A stretch of DNA of 64,000 bases from UBA3946 sp002385755 (GTDB taxonomy: Bacteria > Bacillota_I > Bacilli_A > ML615J-28 > CAG-698). The notes under the pieces are model-generated. The model worked only from the letters and a program-made list of their open reading frames with translations. It made no database searches and was not told the DNA's origin. Both the position numbers and the translations under genes were made by a program. The stretch lies in the NCBI GenBank assembly GCA_050953085.1, contig JBMNLX010000005.1:248001-312000 (forward strand). Direction: 5' to 3'. Positions within the stretch are counted from its first letter, which is position 1. Each line of letters opens with the position of its first letter. This document shows positions 57,211-64,000 of this stretch, piece after piece.

Positions 57211-57494
57211 TGAAAAACCCTTATGATATCATTGTTCGCCCTCTCATCACGGAAAAAACCACGAAATTAACGGACAGCGGCAAATATTCGTTCGAAGTCA
57301 AACAAGGCGTTAATAAAATTGAGGTAAAAAAAGCCATTGAGGAAATATTTAATGTTAACGTCGTTAGCGTAAACATTATTAACGTTAGGAAAAAAAGGCG
57401 GAGAGTCGGTCGTTACGAAGGCTTTGCGCCGGCGGTTCGAAAAGCAATCGTAACCTTGCAAAAAGGGCAAGTAATCGACAGGTTCGAAATATAG
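57210..57494 (+). CDS. rplW: 50S ribosomal protein L23
   Basis: 94 residues, starting KNPYDIIVRPLITEKTTKL. It lies at the tunnel exit, where SRP and trigger factor dock. GAGGAGGAATT-like site (GAGGAGG) precedes it inside rplD. Confidence 0.98.
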   Translation: MKNPYDIIVRPLITEKTTKLTDSGKYSFEVKQGVNKIEVKKAIEEIFNVNVVSVNIINVRKKRRRVGRYEGFAPAVRKAIVTLQKGQVIDRFEI

Positions 57495-57513
57495 CCGATA
57501 TAAGGAGGATAAA

Positions 57514-58341
57514 ATGGCAATCAAGAAATATAAGCCTATCACCAACGCGCGCCGGAACATGACTGGTTTCACTTTCGAGGAAATCACCAAAACCAAACCG
57601 GAAAAAAGTCTGTTGAGCCCTTTAAAGAAAAAGGGCGGACGGAACAACACCGGCAGAATCACGGTGCGTCATCGTGGCGGAGGTCATAAAAGAAAATACC
57701 GTATCATTGATTTTAAACGCGACAAAGACAATATTGTCGGAACGGTCGCCGCGATTGAATATGATCCGAATCGTTCGGCCAATATCGCGCTTATCAATTA
57801 CAGCGACGGCGAGAAGAGATATATTTTAGCCCCGCAAGACCTTGAAGTCGGGCAAAAAATAGAATCGGGCGAAAACGCCGACATTAAAATCGGCAACGCC
57901 TTGCCGTTGAATAAAATCCCGGTGGGAACGTTTGTTCACAATATCGAACTTAGCCCGGGACACGGCGGGCAAATGATTAGGGCCGCCGGCACAAAAGCGC
58001 AAATATTGGGTCGCGAGGATAAGTATGTCATTCTTCGTCTTAACAGCGGAGAAGTAAGAAAAGTATTGAACGACTGCCGCGCTACAATCGGCGAAGTCGG
58101 AAATCCCGACCACTCCCTGATTAAAAGGGGAAAAGCCGGGAAAACACGCCATCTTGGGGTTAAGCCTACCGTGCGCGGTTCGGCGATGAATCCCGTCGAT
58201 CATCCCCACGGCGGCGGCGAGGGCCGTTCACCGATCGGACGCAAGGCGCCGTTATCACCTTGGGGCAAAATAACTTTGGGTGTCAAAACTAGAAAATCGA
58301 CGAAGAAATCGTCCGATTTGATAGTGAGACGGCGTAAGTAG
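57514..58341 (+). CDS. rplB: 50S ribosomal protein L2
   Basis: 275 residues with RHRGGGHKRKYRIIDFKR, the peptidyl-transferase-region GSAMNPVDHPHGGGEGRS (catalytic His loop), and the end LIVRRRK. It follows L23 by 19 bases. Confidence 0.98.
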   Translation: MAIKKYKPITNARRNMTGFTFEEITKTKPEKSLLSPLKKKGGRNNTGRITVRHRGGGHKRKYRIIDFKRDKDNIVGTVAAIEYDPNRSANIALINYSDGEKRYILAPQDLEVGQKIESGENADIKIGNALPLNKIPVGTFVHNIELSPGHGGQMIRAAGTKAQILGREDKYVILRLNSGEVRKVLNDCRATIGEVGNPDHSLIKRGKAGKTRHLGVKPTVRGSAMNPVDHPHGGGEGRSPIGRKAPLSPWGKITLGVKTRKSTKKSSDLIVRRRK

Positions 58342-58360
58342 TAGAAAGGAGTAATTCTAT

Positions 58361-58639
58361 ATGGCACGCTCAATAAAAAAAGGTCCGTTTTGCGACGAAC
58401 ATTTAATGAAAAAAGTGTTGGAACAATCGGGCAAAACTCATAAAAAAGTAATCCAGACATGGTCGCGGCGCTCTACGATATTTCCCGAGTTTGTCGGCTT
58501 GACCATTGCCGTTTATAACGGCAAGCAACATATTCCGGTATACATTACCGAGGAAATGGTCGGTCATAAGTTGGGGGAATTCGCGCCAACCAGGACATAC
58601 CGCGGTCATGGCAAAGATAAAAAGGCAGCAAGGAAATAG
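58361..58639 (+). CDS. rpsS: 30S ribosomal protein S19
   Basis: 92 residues, starting MARSIKKGPFCDEHL and containing TWSRRSTIFPEFVGLTIAVY and GHKLGEFAPTRTYRGH, all canonical. Confidence 0.98.
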   Translation: MARSIKKGPFCDEHLMKKVLEQSGKTHKKVIQTWSRRSTIFPEFVGLTIAVYNGKQHIPVYITEEMVGHKLGEFAPTRTYRGHGKDKKAARK

Positions 58640-58650
58640 GAGGTAGACTT

Positions 58651-58989
58651 ATGGAAGCAAAAGCAACAGCAAGAACCGTTCGCGTATCTCCTCGCAAGGC
58701 CCGGTTGGTTATTGATTTGGTACGGGGGAAGAATGTCGCGGAAGCGACGGCAATACTGCGCTTAATCCCCAACCGTCCCGGTGTCGCCATTGAAAAAGTA
58801 TTGCGGTCGGCTACCGCTAATGCCGTCAATAATCACGACCTGGACAAGAATTTATTGTACATAAAAGAAGCTTACGTAAACGAGGGGCCGATCCTGAAAA
58901 CGCGTCTTTACTACCGCAACAAGGGAATCGGTTATCGGGTTTCAAGAAGGACGAGTCACATTACGATTGTGCTCGGAGAAAGGCAATAA
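58651..58989 (+). CDS. rplV: 50S ribosomal protein L22
   Basis: 112 residues. VRVSPRKARLVIDLVRGK is the conserved start; the terminal hairpin (KGIGYRVSRRTSHITIVL) lines the tunnel. AATAGGAGGTAG-type site precedes it. Confidence 0.98.
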   Translation: MEAKATARTVRVSPRKARLVIDLVRGKNVAEATAILRLIPNRPGVAIEKVLRSATANAVNNHDLDKNLLYIKEAYVNEGPILKTRLYYRNKGIGYRVSRRTSHITIVLGERQ

Positions 58990-59000
58990 GGAGGAATTTC

Positions 59001-59654
59001 ATGGGACAAAAAGTTAATCCGATCGGATTGCGCGTAGGAATCATTCGCGATTGGGATTCTAAATGGTATGCCAACAAAAACGAAGTGCCCGAGCTTTTGC
59101 ACGAGGACATGAAGATCCGCGATTACATCGGCGAGTTTTATAAGAAGGCATACGTGTCGAAAATTGAAATCGAAAGAACGAAAACGAAAATAATGCTCAC
59201 TATTCATACGGCAAAACCCGGCGTCGTCATCGGCCGCGAAGGTCAGACGAAAAACCAGGTTGTCGAATATTTACAGAAACTAACCGGCAAAACGGTGTTT
59301 TTGACGGTTGTTGATATAAAAAATCCCGATTTGGACGCGGCTTTGGTAGCCAGGAATATCGCCGAACAATTGGAAAGCCGCGCGTCTTTCCGCCGGGTAC
59401 AAAAAATGGCGATTCAAAGAACAATGAGAGCCGGAGCGAAAGGAATCAGGACGCTCGTCTCGGGCCGCTTGGGCGGCGCCGATATGGCCCGTAGTGAAGG
59501 TTATAGCGAGGGAACCGTTCCTCTGCACACCTTGAGGTCGGACATTGACTTCGCCAAAGCCGAAGCCAAAACGACATACGGGATATTGGGCGTCAAGGTC
59601 TGGATTTGCAAAGGCGAGATTTTACCCGAGAAAAAAGAAAAAGGGGGTAAATAG
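59001..59654 (+). CDS. rpsC: 30S ribosomal protein S3
   Basis: 217 residues starting MGQKVNPIGLRVGIIRDW, with the KH-domain GVVIGREGQTKNQV (GxxG) and the C-terminal VSGRLGGADMARSEGYSEG. Normal length. Confidence 0.98.
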   Translation: MGQKVNPIGLRVGIIRDWDSKWYANKNEVPELLHEDMKIRDYIGEFYKKAYVSKIEIERTKTKIMLTIHTAKPGVVIGREGQTKNQVVEYLQKLTGKTVFLTVVDIKNPDLDAALVARNIAEQLESRASFRRVQKMAIQRTMRAGAKGIRTLVSGRLGGADMARSEGYSEGTVPLHTLRSDIDFAKAEAKTTYGILGVKVWICKGEILPEKKEKGGK

Positions 59655-59656
59655 GT

Positions 59657-60088
59657 ATGATAATGCCGAAAAGAACAAAATATCGCCGGCCGCATCGCGT
59701 CAGCTACGAAGGAAAAGCCAAGGGTAATAAAGAGCTTAGCTTCGGCGATTACGGCTTGGTCGCGATGAACGGTAATTGGATTACCGCTCAACAAATCGAG
59801 GCCGCCCGAATCGCGATGACGCGTTATATGAAACGCGTCGGTAAAGTATGGATCAGGATATTCCCGCATATTGGCGTCACCCGCAAACCTTTGGAAGTGC
59901 GGATGGGCGGCGGGAAAGGTTCTCCCGATCATTTTGTTGCCGTTGTTAAAAAAGGCACCGTTATGTTTGAAATCGGCGGAGTTGACAGGGAAACGGCTTA
60001 CGAAGCCCTTCGTTTAGCCGCGCACAAACTGCCGGTTAAGACAAAAGTAATCGCCAAGGAGAGTGGTGAAAATAATGGCAAAGACTAA
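59657..60088 (+). CDS. rplP: 50S ribosomal protein L16
   Basis: 143 residues, starting MIMPKRTKYRRPHR with the GKGSPDHFVAVVKKG loop. It lies two bases after rpsC, so its ribosome site (AAAGGGGG) is inside that gene, and it overlaps rpmC. Confidence 0.98.
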   Translation: MIMPKRTKYRRPHRVSYEGKAKGNKELSFGDYGLVAMNGNWITAQQIEAARIAMTRYMKRVGKVWIRIFPHIGVTRKPLEVRMGGGKGSPDHFVAVVKKGTVMFEIGGVDRETAYEALRLAAHKLPVKTKVIAKESGENNGKD

Positions 60089-60344
60089 AAAACAAAAAGA
60101 AATAAAGAAAGTCGTAAGGGAGTCGGAAACGGACAAGATTAGGAAAATGGATGAAGCGATGATTTTAAAGCAGATTAAAGAGCTGAAACAAGAACTTTTT
60201 AATCTCCGTTTCCAAGCCGCGGTCGGCAAATTGGAAAACACCGCTTCCATCAGCAAAACCAAAAAGCAAATTGCCCGGATGAAAACCGTTCTTACCGAGC
60301 GGGCAAACGCGGAAAAATACGGAGGCAACTATGGAGCGCAATAG
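60075..60344 (+). CDS. rpmC: 50S ribosomal protein L29, N-terminally extended
   Basis: The L29 core (LKQIKELKQELFNLRFQAAVGKLENTASI...IARMKTVLTER) is clear. About 20 charged residues (KTKKQKEIKKVVRESETDK) precede it, and about 12 follow, so the protein is 89 long against the usual 65. ATG 60075 has GGTGA six bases upstream; an upstream GTG at 60063 is possible. Confidence 0.93.
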   Translation: MAKTKKQKEIKKVVRESETDKIRKMDEAMILKQIKELKQELFNLRFQAAVGKLENTASISKTKKQIARMKTVLTERANAEKYGGNYGAQ

Positions 60345-60591
60345 TAGAAAAACATACACGGGAAAAGTTATTTCCGACAAAGAAGACAAAACGATCAAAG
60401 TATTAGTCACCATGTATCGCCCGCATCCCAAGTATGGCAAGCGGGTTATTCATAGCGCGAAGTTTACGGCTCACGATGAAAATAACGAAGCTAGGGTCGG
60501 CGATACCGTTCGAATAATGGAAACCCGCCCCCTGTCCAAAACCAAACATTTTCGTCTCGTAAAGATTCTCGAACGGGCAGAAATGGTATAA
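60331..60591 (+). CDS. rpsQ: 30S ribosomal protein S17
   Basis: 86 residues with RKTYTGKVISDKEDKTIKV and GDTVRIMETRPLSKTKHFRLV. It overlaps rpmC by 14 bases; the site CGGAGG is within rpmC. Confidence 0.98.
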   Translation: MERNSRKTYTGKVISDKEDKTIKVLVTMYRPHPKYGKRVIHSAKFTAHDENNEARVGDTVRIMETRPLSKTKHFRLVKILERAEMV

Positions 60592-60603
60592 GGAGGGTTT
60601 TGA

Positions 60604-60972
60604 ATGATACAGCAAGAATCAAGATTAAAAGTGGCGGATAATTCCGGCGCGAAAGAAATCCTGACAATACGGGTATTGGGCGGCACGGGCCGCAGATTTG
60701 CCAATATCGGCGATATCATCATCGCCACCGTCAAGTCGGCGACGCCGGGAAGCGCCGTGAAAAAAGGTGAAATCGTCAAAGCGGTAATCGTCAGGACCAA
60801 ATTTGGTTTAAGAAGGCCCGACGGCACTTACATCAAATTTGACGATAATGCCGCGGTGTTAATCCGTGAAGATAAAACCCCGCGCGGGACCCGTATTTTC
60901 GGTCCGGTTGCCCGCGAATTACGGGAAAAAGAATTTATGAAAATAATTTCTTTGGCTCCCGAGGTCTTATAA
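60604..60972 (+). CDS. rplN: 50S ribosomal protein L14
   Basis: 122 residues, starting MIQQESRLKVADNSGAKE and ending FMKIISLAPEVL. Canonical length. Confidence 0.98.
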   Translation: MIQQESRLKVADNSGAKEILTIRVLGGTGRRFANIGDIIIATVKSATPGSAVKKGEIVKAVIVRTKFGLRRPDGTYIKFDDNAAVLIREDKTPRGTRIFGPVARELREKEFMKIISLAPEVL

Positions 60973-60983
60973 GGAGGATTCTT

Positions 60984-61295
60984 ATGCACATTAAAAAAGG
61001 AGATATTGTAAAAGTAATTACGGGCGGATACAAGGGCAAAACCGGCAAGGTGCTGAAGGTGTTGAGGAAAGAAAACCGCGTGATTGTCGAAGGCGTTAAC
61101 ATTGTATCGCGCCACACAAAACCATCCAACGCATACCCCGACGGCGGTATTATGAAGAGGGAAGCCCCGATACACGCCTCGAACGTGATGGTTGTCGATC
61201 CGAAAACGAACGAGGCGACTCGTGTCGGCTATAACGTTGTCGACGGGAAGAAAGTCCGTTATGCAAAAAAGACCGGCAACGTGTTGGATAGTTAG
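60984..61295 (+). CDS. rplX: 50S ribosomal protein L24
   Basis: 103 residues with the KOW motif KKGDIVKVITGGYKGKTGKV at the start and GGIMKREAPIHASNVMVVDP later. Confidence 0.98.
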   Translation: MHIKKGDIVKVITGGYKGKTGKVLKVLRKENRVIVEGVNIVSRHTKPSNAYPDGGIMKREAPIHASNVMVVDPKTNEATRVGYNVVDGKKVRYAKKTGNVLDS

Positions 61296-61306
61296 GAGGA
61301 ATGGAT

Positions 61307-61846
61307 ATGAATCGTGTACAAAAAGAATATATTGATAAAGTCAGGCCGGCATTAATGAAAAAATTCTCATATAAATCGATAATGGAGACGCCGAAAATCG
61401 AAAAAATTATCGTTAATATGGGGGTTGGCGATGCCATTCACAATTCGAAATTGCTCGATGCCGCCGTTGATGATTTAACGCAGATTACCGGGCAAAAACC
61501 GATTATAACCAAAGCGAAAAAATCAATCGCGGCATTTAAGTTAAGAGCTGGCGCGGCAATCGGTTGCAAGGTAACTTTGCGCGGTGAAAGAATGTATGAT
61601 TTCTTTGATAAACTAATTTCCGTCGCGTTGCCCCGGGTACGCGATTTCCGCGGCCTAAGCAAAAACTCTTTTGACGGTCGGGGTAATTACACGATCGGAA
61701 TTAGGGAACAATTGATCTTTCCCGAAATTAATTACGATAAAGTGGTAAAAATCAGAGGCATGGACATTGTTATTGTCACTACCGCAAAAACCGACGAAGA
61801 AGGCCGGGAATTACTCCACCTTCTCGGAATGCCGTTTAGAAAGTAA
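61307..61846 (+). CDS. rplE: 50S ribosomal protein L5
   Basis: 179 residues. The ATG at 61307 is chosen because TAGGAGGA touches the ATG at 61301 without spacing but is six bases from 61307. Conserved IEKIIVNMGVGDA and TAKTDEEGRELL are present. Confidence 0.97.
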   Translation: MNRVQKEYIDKVRPALMKKFSYKSIMETPKIEKIIVNMGVGDAIHNSKLLDAAVDDLTQITGQKPIITKAKKSIAAFKLRAGAAIGCKVTLRGERMYDFFDKLISVALPRVRDFRGLSKNSFDGRGNYTIGIREQLIFPEINYDKVVKIRGMDIVIVTTAKTDEEGRELLHLLGMPFRK

Positions 61847-61861
61847 GCAAAGGAGTATACT

Positions 61862-62047
61862 ATGGCTAAAAAATCAATGATAGTAAGAAATAAACGCAAA
61901 CCTAAATTTAAGGTTAGACAATATACCCGATGCGAGCGTTGCGGAAGGCCGCATGCCGTTTATCGTAAATTTAAACTATGCCGCATATGCTTTAGGGAGT
62001 TAGCGCATAAGGGTCAAATCCCGGGCGTTACTAAGGCCAGTTGGTAA
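61862..62047 (+). CDS. rpsN: 30S ribosomal protein S14, zinc-binding type
   Basis: 61 residues with the four zinc cysteines in CERCGRPHAVYRKFKLCRIC. This short zinc form is typical of Firmicutes. Confidence 0.98.
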   Translation: MAKKSMIVRNKRKPKFKVRQYTRCERCGRPHAVYRKFKLCRICFRELAHKGQIPGVTKASW

Positions 62048-62071
62048 AATAAATCGGAAGGAGGCCATTTA

Positions 62072-62470
62072 ATGGTAATGACTGATCCAATTGCTGATAT
62101 GCTTACTCGTATTCGCAATGCAAATCAAATGAAGCATGAATATGTCGAGATTCCAGCATCTAAATTAAAACATGAAATATTGAAGGTTATTAAAAGAGAA
62201 GGATATATATACGATGTCGAGTTTATTCCCAACGATAAACAGGGCATCCTGAAGGTAACGATGAAATATACCGACAGGAAAGAGCGGGTAATCAAGGGGA
62301 TTAAACGTATTTCCAAGCCGGGACTCAGGCTTTACGTGAAAGCGAACGAGGTGCCCAAAGTATTAAACGGTTTGGGAATAGCCATCGTTTCCACACCCAA
62401 AGGAGTTATGACTGACAGGGAAGCGCGCCAACAAAACGTCGGCGGCGAAGTCATAGCTTTCGTTTGGTAG
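62072..62470 (+). CDS. rpsH: 30S ribosomal protein S8
   Basis: 132 residues, MTDPIADMLTRIRNANQ at the start and VSTPKGVMTDREARQQNVGGE near the end. AAGGAGGCC is seven bases before ATG 62072. Confidence 0.98.
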   Translation: MVMTDPIADMLTRIRNANQMKHEYVEIPASKLKHEILKVIKREGYIYDVEFIPNDKQGILKVTMKYTDRKERVIKGIKRISKPGLRLYVKANEVPKVLNGLGIAIVSTPKGVMTDREARQQNVGGEVIAFVW

Positions 62471-62484
62471 TAAGGAGGAATACT

Positions 62485-63021
62485 ATGTCACGAGTTGGAA
62501 AAAAATTAATACCTGTTGCCGATGGAGTAAGTATTTCAGTAAACGATAAAAACAACGTGGTTGTCCGCGGCCCCAAGGGAGAATTGACTTACGATTTCCC
62601 GAAAATTATGAAAATTGAGATCATCGACAATCATGTTCAAGTTACCAGCCCGAGCGAGGCTAAAATACATAAATCCCTGCACGGGACGACGAGATCATTG
62701 CTTAACAACATGATCGAAGGGGTAACGAAAGGTTTTTCCAAGACTTTGGAAATACACGGCACCGGATATCGGGCCGCTCTTAAAGGCAAGACACTGGAGA
62801 TAAACGCCGGGTACGCGAAACCGGCAGTTTTAGAAATTCCTTCCGGCCTTGAGGTTGAAGTGCCTAATCCCACGGAAATTATCGTTCGCGGCATCGATAA
62901 ACAATTGGTTGGCCAATTCGCCGCCGATATTAGGAAAATTAGAAAACCCGAACCCTACTTAGGCAAGGGTATCCGTTATAAAGGCGAAACCATCAGGCAA
63001 AAAGAAGGAAAGAAAGCATAA
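62485..63021 (+). CDS. rplF: 50S ribosomal protein L6
   Basis: 178 residues starting MSRVGKKLIPV after TAAGGAGGAATAC, ending with the conserved EPYLGKGIRYKGETIRQKEGK. The upstream in-frame GTG lies in rpsH and is rejected. Confidence 0.98.
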   Translation: MSRVGKKLIPVADGVSISVNDKNNVVVRGPKGELTYDFPKIMKIEIIDNHVQVTSPSEAKIHKSLHGTTRSLLNNMIEGVTKGFSKTLEIHGTGYRAALKGKTLEINAGYAKPAVLEIPSGLEVEVPNPTEIIVRGIDKQLVGQFAADIRKIRKPEPYLGKGIRYKGETIRQKEGKKA

Positions 63022-63039
63022 GAGAAAGGAGACGAAAAA

Positions 63040-63402
63040 GTGATTAAGAAAAGATCTCGCAATGAGGCGCGGTTAATTCGCCACAAGCGAATCAGAAACC
63101 GCATCAAAGGAACGTCTTCTGTACCTCGTTTGAACGTCTTTAGATCAAACGCGCATATATATGCCCAGATCATAGATGATGAAAAAAGCGAAACGTTAGT
63201 CAGCGCATCGAGTATAGATAAAGAATTGAAACTCGAGAACGGTTCGAATATCGAGGCGGCCAAACAGGTCGGCGAACTGATAGCGAAAAGAGCTCTCGCC
63301 AAGAAAATTGAGAAGGTTGTATTTGACCGCGGCGGTTATTTATATCACGGCAGAGTAAAGGCTTTGGCCGAATCTGCCCGCGCCGCAGGGTTGAAGTTTT
63401 AG
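63040..63402 (+). CDS. rplR: 50S ribosomal protein L18
   Basis: 120 residues from a GTG start with AGAAAGGAGAC upstream. RHKRIRNRIKGTSSVPRLNVFRS and FDRGGYLYHGRVKALAE are canonical; it binds 5S rRNA. Confidence 0.98.
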   Translation: MIKKRSRNEARLIRHKRIRNRIKGTSSVPRLNVFRSNAHIYAQIIDDEKSETLVSASSIDKELKLENGSNIEAAKQVGELIAKRALAKKIEKVVFDRGGYLYHGRVKALAESARAAGLKF

Positions 63403-63413
63403 GAGGAAATCGA

Positions 63414-63932
63414 ATGCAAGGCAAAAGACAAAGAAGAGATTTTCATGGTGCTGAAAAGCAATTTGAAGAACGCGTAGTCAGCATTAATCATATCGCGAAA
63501 GTCGTCAAAGGCGGCCGCCGTTATCGTTTCAGCGTCGTCGCGGTTGTCGGCGACCGTAAAGGCAAAGTCGGCGTGGGAACCGGCAAAGCGATCGAAATAC
63601 CCGACGCCATTAAAAAGGCGATCGAAGACGCCAAGAAAAATTTCATCGAGGTACCGATTGTCAATAATACCATTCCCCACGAAATAGTCGGCAAATACGG
63701 AGCCGGACGCGTGCTGCTGAAACCGGCGATCGAAGGTACCGGCGTTATCGCCGGCGGGCCTGTCCGCGCCGTTATTGAGCTAGCGGGAATTGAAAATATC
63801 CTTTCCAAATCTTTGGGTTCTAACACGCCGATCAATGTCGTCAGAGCCACGGTCGAGGGTTTGAAACAACTACGCACCCTTGAAGAAGTGGCCGCGATTA
63901 GAAACAAAAAACCTGAGGAGATCGAGGGATAG
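63414..63932 (+). CDS. rpsE: 30S ribosomal protein S5
   Basis: 172 residues with the KVVKGGRRYRFSVVAVVGD start domain and GAGRVLLKPAIEGTGVIAGGPVRAV split across its core. AGGAGGAAATCG precedes the ATG. Confidence 0.98.
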   Translation: MQGKRQRRDFHGAEKQFEERVVSINHIAKVVKGGRRYRFSVVAVVGDRKGKVGVGTGKAIEIPDAIKKAIEDAKKNFIEVPIVNNTIPHEIVGKYGAGRVLLKPAIEGTGVIAGGPVRAVIELAGIENILSKSLGSNTPINVVRATVEGLKQLRTLEEVAAIRNKKPEEIEG

Positions 63933-63933
63933 T

Positions 63934-64000
63934 ATGGCTAAGAAAAAAATGATCGAAATCAAACTGATAAAAAGCGATATCGGAACTAAACCCAAGCAAG
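63934..64000 (+). CDS. rpmD: 50S ribosomal protein L30 (5' part only)
   Basis: The first 22 codons, MAKKKMIEIKLIKSDIGTKP and on, fit L30, the gene that normally follows rpsE. The frame runs off the window. Confidence 0.85.
   Translation, partial: MAKKKMIEIKLIKSDIGTKPKQ

Overview
The window looks like a chromosomal segment of a low-to-moderate GC member of the Firmicutes/Bacilli, possibly a lineage near the Mollicutes such as the Izemoplasma/Haloplasma-type groups. The reasons are the Bacillus-like gene orders (rsmA-yabG-ispE-spoVG-glmU-prs; dnaX-ybaB-recR; the S10-spc ribosomal cluster), a zinc-type S14, a T-box on asnS and a Bacillus-like tRNA set. UGA is read as stop (for example at the ATGA overlaps of feoA/feoB and mnmM/thpR) and UGG encodes Trp, so the code is standard, not mycoplasmal. 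The taxonomic placement is inference; a search with the complete 16S gene here would settle it.

Layout. 1-8.9 kb: 3' part of pyruvate phosphate dikinase, a BclB-like spore-surface protein, T-box-controlled asnS, a Na/Pi cotransporter, then dnaX-ybaB-recR and a small membrane protein. 9.1-18.7 kb: an apparent operon with a carbohydrate-type ABC importer (ATPase, two permeases, lipoprotein binding protein), a thermonuclease lipoprotein and a very large OB-fold/Ig-like/lamin-tail lipoprotein whose 3' end carries a tight cluster of indels. 18.8-26.6 kb: Fe-S aldo/keto reductase, rsmA, the sporulation protease yabG, an ispE fused to two extra domains, spoVG, a short glmU and prs. 26.8-32.8 kb: a complete rRNA operon (two promoters, 16S, tRNA-Ile, 23S, 5S) and eleven further tRNA genes, the last (Phe) broken. 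32.8-36.05 kb: an AT-rich island with remnants of one serine recombinase, a second recombinase fused to an unrelated C-terminal domain, and a membrane protein. 36.2-45.8 kb: HAD phosphatase, two peptidoglycan-amidase-like secreted proteins, a heterodimeric ABC exporter and a C39-like peptidase lipoprotein. 45.9-46.5 kb: three tandem, independently promoted and terminated copies of a C-rich small RNA. 46.6-55.3 kb: mnmM, thpR, a second Fe-S aldo/keto reductase, an OlsB-like acyltransferase, membrane proteins, a DUF11 protein, feoB/feoA, a tiny YjcZ-like sporulation protein, another small protein and a lipoprotein. 55.4-64 kb: the S10-spc ribosomal protein operon from rpsJ to the start of rpmD.

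Main themes. (1) Sporulation: yabG, spoVG, a BclB-like protein and a YjcZ-like protein are present, and three of them have a perfect CATANNNTA element, the mother-cell sigma-E/sigma-K -10 consensus, just upstream. (2) An extracellular programme, perhaps nucleic-acid or sugar scavenging, built on many lipoproteins with atypical Ig-like and OB-fold repeats. (3) Most novel candidates: the triplicated sRNA array, the IspE/degenerate GHMP/nuclease-like fusion, and the recombinase fusion beside a broken tRNA-Phe.
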